In this document: positions 6,940-12,298 of the stretch, in pieces | Position numbering within the stretch: the stretch's first letter is position 1 | Layout: every line of letters begins with the position of its first letter | NCBI GenBank assembly: GCA_003538495.1 | Contig: DPSD01000131.1 | Coordinates: 1 to 12,298 of the forward strand | Length of the DNA stretch: 12,298 nt | Direction: 5' to 3' | Source: Accumulibacter sp. | GTDB lineage: Bacteria; Pseudomonadota; Gammaproteobacteria; Burkholderiales; Rhodocyclaceae | Notes under the pieces: generated by a model | Told to the model about the DNA's origin: nothing | Database searches by the model: none | Seen by the model: only the letters and a program-made list of their open reading frames with translations | Program-made: the position numbers and the translations under genes

Positions 6940-8073
6940 TCAGGCGTCAAGAAAGGCCTTGACGTCTTCCTGGCGAGCCATCGTGTCCCCATAGCCGAGA
7001 TCGATCAGTGCGCCAGTGTACGATTTTTCGAAGAGCAGATAGCTGGTCAGCGCACCGCCGCGCCGGTTCATTGCCCCCAGTCCCCGGAGCAACAGTCGCA
7101 CCGCCCATGGCAGCGCTCTGGCATGGCGCGCAGCCAGCTGATCGAGACTCTCGGATGGCGCGATGATCAGTGACTCGATCGGCCGCAGGCCTATTTCGCC
7201 ACTTTCTCGCAACGCATCGGGAAGCCTCGCCAGGGTCCGGTTGATGCGCTCCATACGCTCGATATCGACGGCCAGACTATCCAGGAAGATCGACGAAAGC
7301 GCATGCCCCGCAATCTGAGCCAGACTCGGGTAGGCGCGCGAACTTTGCCGTTGACTCACTTCATTGATCTTGCCGACGCCGATGACCATGATCTTGTCGG
7401 CCCCCAGGTGGATTGCCGGTGAGATCGGCGCCAGTTGCCGCATCGAACCATCGCCAAAATACTCGCGATGGAGATGTACGGCGGGGAAGATGAAAGGGAT
7501 CGCGCTCGAAGCCAGCAGATGGTCAACCGACAATTGCGTTCGACAACCGATGCGCTGCGTTCGCCGCCAGCTCTGCACCTCCGGATGGGCCTCGAAAAAG
7601 CTGACGCCGTCGCCGGTCGCGTACCCTGACGCGGTAATGCTTACGGCGTATAACGTCCCTTTGGCCAACGAGCGCTCAATGTTGTGGAAGTGCAGTTTCT
7701 GTTCAAGAAGACGACGCAAGGGCCGATTGTCAAGAAGCGAACGCGGACTACGCCTGAACGCCCAGCCGAGCAGGAAGGCGCTCAGCCAGTTGGCCACCGC
7801 CAGGCCGATCCCGATCGGGTCGGCGCGATAGATCTGGCCGGCGCGCATATTGCGCCAGACATCTTCCATTGCATCGACCGCATCACGAAAGTTGTGGGCA
7901 TGACAGGCCAGCGTCGCCGCATTGACGGCGCCAGCCGAAGTGCCGCACAAGATCTGAAACGGGCTTCGGCTGCAGTCGCCAAGCAAGTCGCGAACAGCGC
8001 GCAGGACGCCAACCTGATACGCGGCACGCGCGCCGCCGCCACCGAGAATCAGCGCCATTCTACCGCTGGCCAT
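6940..8073 (-). CDS. Patatin-like phospholipase family protein
   Basis: A probable lipid acyl hydrolase with a Ser-Asp dyad. Of its 377 residues, LILGGGGARAAYQVGVL (8-24) is the glycine-rich oxyanion loop, GTSAG (44-48) holds the nucleophile Ser46, and FGDGSMRQLAP supplies the catalytic Asp208, so every catalytic element is present. ASSAIPFIFPAV is the typical block before the aspartate. A hydrophobic stretch at about 86-106 (IGIGLAVANWLSAFLLGWAF) may touch the membrane. No signal peptide is visible, so it is likely cytoplasmic or membrane-associated. About 140 residues follow the catalytic aspartate, without a domain I recognise. The ATG at 8073 has GAGGG 3 bases upstream; an ATG at 8058 is the alternative. 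It lies 93 bases after maeB, on the same strand. Substrate is unknown. Confidence 0.9.
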   Translation of the reverse strand: MASGRMALILGGGGARAAYQVGVLRAVRDLLGDCSRSPFQILCGTSAGAVNAATLACHAHNFRDAVDAMEDVWRNMRAGQIYRADPIGIGLAVANWLSAFLLGWAFRRSPRSLLDNRPLRRLLEQKLHFHNIERSLAKGTLYAVSITASGYATGDGVSFFEAHPEVQSWRRTQRIGCRTQLSVDHLLASSAIPFIFPAVHLHREYFGDGSMRQLAPISPAIHLGADKIMVIGVGKINEVSQRQSSRAYPSLAQIAGHALSSIFLDSLAVDIERMERINRTLARLPDALRESGEIGLRPIESLIIAPSESLDQLAARHARALPWAVRLLLRGLGAMNRRGGALTSYLLFEKSYTGALIDLGYGDTMARQEDVKAFLDA

Positions 8074-8166
8074 CGGCCCTCATCACTACCTGGTTTTGAG
8101 AGGTGGGGTTCTCGACACGCGTTGGAGGAACACGCCCAAGCGCCACCGACGGGCCGCCCAGCGCGT

Positions 8167-10473
8167 TCAGCGTTCGTTCATCAGTTTGTCGACCACCGCC
8201 AGGGCGGTCATGTTGACCAACCGTCGAACGGTCGCGGTCGCCGTCAGGATGTGCGCCGGCTGCGCGGATCCCAGCAGGATCGGGCCAATCGTGAGGTTGT
8301 CACCGGCAGCGATCTTGAGCAGGTTGAACGAAATGTTCGCCGCGTCGAGAGTCGGCATGATCAGCAGATTGGCCTGCCCCTTCAGCCGCGCATCACTCGG
8401 AAAAACACGCTGCCGGATCTGATCGTCGATCGCCGCGTCACCGTGCATCTCGCCCTCGACCTCGAGGCGCGGCGCACGCTCCTTCAGCAAGCGCAACGCT
8501 TCGCGCATTTTCAGCGCCGTTGGCGTGTTCTCGGAGCCGAACGACGAATGCGAAAGCAGGGCGACACGCGGCGTCACGCCGAAGCGACGCACTGCGTCGG
8601 CAGCCAGCAGAGTCATGTCAACCAGCTGTTCCGCCGTCGGCTCGTAGTTGATGTAGGTGTCGGCGATGAACAGCGTGCGATCCGGCAGCAGCAGCACACT
8701 CATCGCATAGAGCCCCCGGACGCCCGGCGCCAGGCCGATGACGTTCTCGACATACTCGCGGTGCACGTGGTGGCGACCGAAAGTGCCACAGATCAGGCCG
8801 TCTGCGTCGCCCATGCGCACCATCAGCGCGCCGAACAGGGAGGGATGACGCCGCACCTCGCGCTTGGCAAAATCGGCCGAAACGCCCTTGCGCTCCATCG
8901 TCCGCCGATACTCTTTCCAGTAAGGCTCGAAATGGTGCTCAAAAAAATCATTGTGGCCGGCGCAAACGATGTCGAAGTCAACACCCGGACGGACACGCAG
9001 GTTCGCCGCCTCCAGTTTGCGGGCGATGTCGCCCGGGTGGCCGATCAGAATCGGTTTCGCGATACCCTCGTCGACGATCACCTGGACCGCGCGCAGCACG
9101 CGCTCATCGCCCCCTTCCGCAAAGACGATCCGCCGGGGCGCCTGCTTGGCCTGCGAGAACACCGGCTTCATGATCAGGCCAAAGTGATAGACGAACTCGT
9201 CCAGGCTGTCCTCGTAGGCGTCCATATTCTTGATCGGCCTGGTCGCCACACCCGATTCCATGGCTGCCGCCGCCACCGCCGGCGCGATCTTGCTGATCAG
9301 GCGCGGATCGAAAGGATTCGGAATCAGGTATTCGGGGCCAAAATTGGAGACTTTCTCGCCGTACGCCTTTAGCGCCACCTCGGATTGCTCGACGCGCGCC
9401 AGTTCGGCGATTGCCTTGACCGCGGCGAGCTTCATTGCTTCCGTAATGGTCGTCGCGCCGACGTCGAGCGCACCGCGAAAGATGAACGGGAAACACAGCA
9501 CATTGTTGACCTGGTTGGGGTAGTCGGAGCGCCCGGTAGCGATGATTGCATCACTACGCACCGCCTTGACGTCTTCGGGTGTGATCTCCGGGTTAGGGTT
9601 CGCCAGCGCCATGACCAGCGGTGACGGCGCCATCTTCGCCACCATTTCCCGCTTGAGCACGCCGCCGGCCGACAGCCCGAGGAAGACGTCGGCGCCACCG
9701 ATCACGTCGTCGAGAGTTCGCGCGTCGGTCTGCTTGGCGTAACGCCCCTTGATCTCGTCCATGTCCTCGACACGGCCCTCATAGACCAGCCCCTTGATGT
9801 CGGTCACCCAGATATTCTCGACCGGGATACCCAGCATCACCAGCAGATCCAGGCACGCCAGCGCAGCGGCGCCAGCGCCCGAGGTCACCAGCTTTACCTT
9901 GTCGAGTTCCTTGCCCTGGAGGTACAGGCCGTTGAGGATCGCCGCACCGACAACGATCGCCGTACCGTGCTGATCGTCGTGGAAGACCGGGATCTTCATC
10001 CGCTCACGGAGCTTGCGCTCAACATAGAAGCACTCCGGCGCCTTGATGTCCTCGAGGTTGATGCCGCCAAATGTTGGCTCCAGCGAGGCGATGATCTCGA
10101 CCAGGCGATCCGGATCAAGCTCTTCGATCTCCAGATCGAAGACATCGATGTTGGCAAATTTCTTGAACAGCACAGCCTTGCCTTCCATCACCGGCTTGGC
10201 CGCCAGCGGACCGATCGCCCCGAGACCCAGCACGGCCGTGCCATTGGTAATCACGCCGACCAGATTGGCGCGTGAAGTAAGCGTGCTGACTTCAGCGGGG
10301 ACGGCGACGATCTCTTCGCAGGCCGCCGCCACTCCTGGCGAGTAGGCCATCGACAGGTCGTACTGATTGGTCAGTTGGGTGGTCGGCTGGATCGCGATCT
10401 TGCCCGGTCTTGGATTGCGGTGGTAGGCCAAGGCGGCAATCCGCAGCTGGTCTTTGTCTTTGTCTTTGTTCAT
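8167..10473 (-). CDS. maeB: NADP-dependent malic enzyme with C-terminal phosphotransacetylase-like domain
   Basis: Catalyses oxidative decarboxylation of malate to pyruvate, with NADP expected as cofactor for the MaeB type. The start at 10473 is set by AGGAGA about 7 bases upstream; it gives 768 residues, the usual length of the fused form. The malic-enzyme half (about 1-430) shows [12 protein letters not shown] with the catalytic tyrosine, [16 protein letters not shown] with the catalytic lysine, and [13 protein letters not shown] plus HDDQHGTAI for metal and substrate binding. [16 protein letters not shown] is the nucleotide-binding fold. The second half, from [20 protein letters not shown] to LMNER, is a phosphotransacetylase-like domain. 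In MaeB proteins this domain is thought to regulate the enzyme through acetyl-CoA, not to catalyse. The N-terminus has a short Lys-Asp repeat. It is divergent from pckG, an enzyme of the same metabolic node. NADP rather than NAD preference is inferred from the architecture. Confidence 0.95.
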   Translation of the reverse strand: MNKDKDKDQLRIAALAYHRNPRPGKIAIQPTTQLTNQYDLSMAYSPGVAAACEEIVAVPAEVSTLTSRANLVGVITNGTAVLGLGAIGPLAAKPVMEGKAVLFKKFANIDVFDLEIEELDPDRLVEIIASLEPTFGGINLEDIKAPECFYVERKLRERMKIPVFHDDQHGTAIVVGAAILNGLYLQGKELDKVKLVTSGAGAAALACLDLLVMLGIPVENIWVTDIKGLVYEGRVEDMDEIKGRYAKQTDARTLDDVIGGADVFLGLSAGGVLKREMVAKMAPSPLVMALANPNPEITPEDVKAVRSDAIIATGRSDYPNQVNNVLCFPFIFRGALDVGATTITEAMKLAAVKAIAELARVEQSEVALKAYGEKVSNFGPEYLIPNPFDPRLISKIAPAVAAAAMESGVATRPIKNMDAYEDSLDEFVYHFGLIMKPVFSQAKQAPRRIVFAEGGDERVLRAVQVIVDEGIAKPILIGHPGDIARKLEAANLRVRPGVDFDIVCAGHNDFFEHHFEPYWKEYRRTMERKGVSADFAKREVRRHPSLFGALMVRMGDADGLICGTFGRHHVHREYVENVIGLAPGVRGLYAMSVLLLPDRTLFIADTYINYEPTAEQLVDMTLLAADAVRRFGVTPRVALLSHSSFGSENTPTALKMREALRLLKERAPRLEVEGEMHGDAAIDDQIRQRVFPSDARLKGQANLLIMPTLDAANISFNLLKIAAGDNLTIGPILLGSAQPAHILTATATVRRLVNMTALAVVDKLMNER

Positions 10474-10616
10474 GACTCTCTCCTGGCGGCATATCAAGCC
10501 AAAGCGGCTGCTTGTGGCTCCCCAACGGTCACTAGATCTCTGACTCCCGAGTGTCCCGCTCGACCCTCTCGGCAGAACGCGGCTTGTCTATCGATCGTCA
10601 GTTCGGGTCGGACCTG

Positions 10617-10625
10617 TGGCATAAT
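10617..10625 (+). promoter_or_regulatory. Candidate extended -10 promoter of pckG
   Basis: TG-G-CATAAT (10617-10625) fits the extended -10 pattern, with CATAAT matching 5 of 6 positions of TATAAT. TCGTCA at 10595-10600 is a poor -35 with 19-base spacing. Transcription would start near 10632 and give a leader of about 200 bases, which includes the hairpin at 10731-10771. Confidence 0.35.
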
Positions 10626-10730
10626 TACACAAACCCTGACAACCTTGTAGCACCAGCATTCGGCATGTCAATCCCCCCTTGCTGCACCCGGTTTCTTCGC
10701 CAGCCGCGACCGACGCGTCGCCCCCGACTG

Positions 10731-10771
10731 GGCTGGACGGACCCTTCGGGTCCCTGCTCCGTTGGCCAGCC
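10731..10771 (+). other. Stem-loop in the pckG leader
   Basis: Nested complementary arms: GGCTGG (10731-10736) with CCAGCC (10766-10771), ACGGA (10737-10741) with TCCGT (10758-10762), and CCC/GGG closing a TTC loop (10742-10750). An alternative inner stem GGACCC/GGGTCC around the same loop is also perfect. No run of T follows on the plus strand, so it is not a standard terminator. It ends 60 bases before the pckG start. Confidence 0.6.
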
Positions 10772-10831
10772 TCTGCGCGCGCCACGCCACGGTAAGCTCC
10801 GCTCCTCCACCTTCCTTCGAGAGTGATTACC

Positions 10832-12298
10832 ATGAACCAGACTTTTTCCATCAATGCCCCGGACTACGTCAAACACGAACGCCTGAAACAATGGGTTGCC
10901 GATATCGCGGCCCTCACCGAGCCTGCCCAGGTGGTCTGGGCCGATGGCTCGCAAGAAGAATACGACCGGCTCTGCGCCGAGTTGGTCGCCGCCGGCACCT
11001 TCGTCAAGCTCAATCCCGAAAAGCGCAAGAACTCCTTTCTGGCCTTTTCGGACCCTTCGGACGTCGCCCGCGTCGAAGACCGTACTTACATCTGTTCCGA
11101 GAAGAAGGAAGACGCCGGCCCGACCAACAACTGGGAAGAACCGGCCAAGATGCGCGAGACGCTGAAGGGCGTCTTCAAGGGCTGCATGAAGGGCCGCACG
11201 ATGTACGTGATCCCCTTCTCGATGGGACCCATTGGGTCACCGATCGCCCAGATCGGCGTCGAGATCAGCGACAGTGCCTACGTGGTAGTCAACATGCGGA
11301 TCATGACCCGCATGGGCAAGGACGTCTTCCCGGTCCTCGGTACCGACGGCGCCTTCGTTCCCTGCGTGCACTCGATCGGCGCACCCAAGGAACCAGGCCA
11401 GAAGGACCCGCGCTGGCCGTGCAACCCGACCACCAAGTACATCGTCCACTATCCGGAAACGCGCGAAATCTGGTCCTACGGTTCGGGCTACGGTGGCAAC
11501 GCGCTGCTCGGCAAGAAGTGCCTGGCGCTGCGCATCGCTTCGAACATGGCACGCGACGACGGCTGGATGGCAGAACACATGCTGATCCTCGGCGTCGAGT
11601 CGCCCGAAGGCAAGAAACACTACGTTGCCGCGGCGTTCCCGTCGGCCTGTGGCAAGACCAACTTCGCGATGCTGGTTCCGCCGGCCAGCCTGAACGGCTG
11701 GAAGGTCACCACCATCGGCGACGACATCGCCTGGATCAAGCCGCGCAAGGACAAGAACGGCGTCACCCGGCTGTACGCGATCAACCCCGAAGCCGGCTTC
11801 TTCGGCGTCGCGCCGGGTACCAACGATCAGACCAACTTCAACGCCATGGCTTCACTGGCCGAGAACACCATCTTCACCAACGTCGCACTCACCGACGATG
11901 GCGACGTGTGGTGGGAAGGCATGGGGCCGGCACCGGCGCACGCAATCGATTGGCAGGGCAACGACTGGACCCCGGCGATCGCCAAGGAAAAGGGCACCAA
12001 GGCCGCTCATCCGAACTCCCGCTTCACCGCACCGGCGTCACAGTGCCCGTGCATCGACGACCAGTGGCAGAGCACCGAAGGGGTGCCGATCTCGGCCTTC
12101 CTGTTCGGCGGCCGTCGTGCCTCGACCGTACCGCTGGTCTGCCAGACCGTTGACTGGGATCACGGCGTCTATGCCGCCGCCACCCTTGGTTCGGAGACGA
12201 CTGCCGCCGCCTTCGGCCAGCAGGGCGTCGTTCGCCGCGATCCGTTCGCGATGCTGCCGTTCTGCGGCTACAACATGGCCGACTACTACAGCCACTGG
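10832..12298 (+). CDS. pckG: Phosphoenolpyruvate carboxykinase (GTP), 3' end outside window
   Basis: Interconverts oxaloacetate + GTP and phosphoenolpyruvate + GDP + CO2. The frame is open from the ATG at 10832 to the last base: 489 codons, with roughly the last 120 of a usual ~610-residue protein missing. Visible motifs: the substrate-site block [23 protein letters not shown] (about 215-237), the kinase-1a P-loop FPSACGKTN (269-277) with the reactive Cys273, and kinase-2 GDDIAW (296-301) for metal binding. The GTP-class marker [10 protein letters not shown] (321-330), NFNAMA and [12 protein letters not shown], with a conserved arginine pair, follow. These identify the GTP-dependent class, not the ATP-dependent PckA. 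The start has only a weak GAGAG about 9 bases upstream, but the N-terminus fits. It is divergent from maeB. No damage is seen in the part present. Confidence 0.96.
   Translation, partial: MNQTFSINAPDYVKHERLKQWVADIAALTEPAQVVWADGSQEEYDRLCAELVAAGTFVKLNPEKRKNSFLAFSDPSDVARVEDRTYICSEKKEDAGPTNNWEEPAKMRETLKGVFKGCMKGRTMYVIPFSMGPIGSPIAQIGVEISDSAYVVVNMRIMTRMGKDVFPVLGTDGAFVPCVHSIGAPKEPGQKDPRWPCNPTTKYIVHYPETREIWSYGSGYGGNALLGKKCLALRIASNMARDDGWMAEHMLILGVESPEGKKHYVAAAFPSACGKTNFAMLVPPASLNGWKVTTIGDDIAWIKPRKDKNGVTRLYAINPEAGFFGVAPGTNDQTNFNAMASLAENTIFTNVALTDDGDVWWEGMGPAPAHAIDWQGNDWTPAIAKEKGTKAAHPNSRFTAPASQCPCIDDQWQSTEGVPISAFLFGGRRASTVPLVCQTVDWDHGVYAAATLGSETTAAAFGQQGVVRRDPFAMLPFCGYNMADYYSHW

Larger units (their letters stand above)
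10474..10831. promoter_or_regulatory. Shared divergent control region of maeB and pckG
   Basis: This stretch of 358 bases between the two divergent start codons contains no credible gene. It contains the maeB ribosome binding site (AGGAGA next to 10480), a candidate extended -10 for pckG, a perfect 10-bp palindrome CGACGCGTCG at 10711-10720 and a strong hairpin at 10731-10771. For maeB I find no convincing -35/-10 pair. The length and the palindrome leave room for a common regulator, which is inference. Confidence 0.5.

Noticed and set aside
7684..9372. 562-codon open frame on the plus strand
   Set aside because: It lies antisense to maeB and the patatin gene, both with complete catalytic motifs. 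Its translation is Arg/His/Gln-rich with no domain, as expected for the complement of GC-rich coding DNA.
10588..10954. Minus-strand frames in the maeB-pckG gap
   Set aside because: They overlap the start of pckG in antisense, have no plausible ribosome binding site and no recognisable sequence.
10762..12153. 463-codon open frame on the plus strand
   Set aside because: Out of frame with the true pckG frame, which carries every PEP carboxykinase motif and stays open to the window end.

Overview
This is a GC-rich, gene-dense bacterial chromosome segment. The order hemA-prfA-prmC-grxD, a GTP-type PEP carboxykinase, a fused MaeB malic enzyme and the wording of the proteins all suggest a betaproteobacterium. 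A member of the Rhodocyclaceae / 'Candidatus Accumulibacter' group is my best guess, made from remembered protein style and not from any search. I see no rRNA, tRNA, CRISPR array, transposase or phage gene.

Layout. (1) 1-1300: the C-terminal end of a cyclic-nucleotide-binding-domain protein (+). A two-repeat BamE-like lipoprotein gene (-) converges on it, and its reading frame appears scrambled by several small compensating indels. Then comes a small AhpD/carboxymuconolactone-decarboxylase-fold protein with a CxxC motif (+), with a recognisable promoter. (2) 1404-5165, all minus: hemA (first enzyme of tetrapyrrole synthesis from glutamyl-tRNA), prfA (release factor 1), prmC (methylates the release-factor GGQ glutamine) and grxD (CGFS monothiol glutaredoxin, Fe-S delivery). 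hemA has an extended -10 promoter lying inside an inverted repeat. (3) 5166-5664: no intact gene. It holds a decayed fragment of an EAL (c-di-GMP phosphodiesterase) domain and a rho-independent terminator for the next gene. (4) 5665-8073, minus: a PbpG-like D-Ala-D-Ala endopeptidase with a lysine-rich, tandem-repeat linker, and a patatin-like phospholipase. (5) 8167-12298: maeB (-) and pckG (+, cut off by the window end) are divergent. They share a 358-bp control region with a candidate pckG promoter and a strong hairpin in its leader.

How the genes fit together. MaeB (malate to pyruvate, making NADPH) and PckG (oxaloacetate to PEP, or the reverse) sit at the PEP-pyruvate-oxaloacetate node, so their head-to-head arrangement suggests coordinated or opposing control of carbon flow. 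The hemA cluster joins haem synthesis, translation termination and Fe-S metabolism, a pairing widely conserved in proteobacteria. PrmC modifies the product of the gene just upstream of it.

I found no convincing new multi-gene system. The most unusual items are the two damaged genes (the BamE-like lipoprotein and the EAL fragment), the inverted repeat over the hemA -10, and the structured pckG leader.
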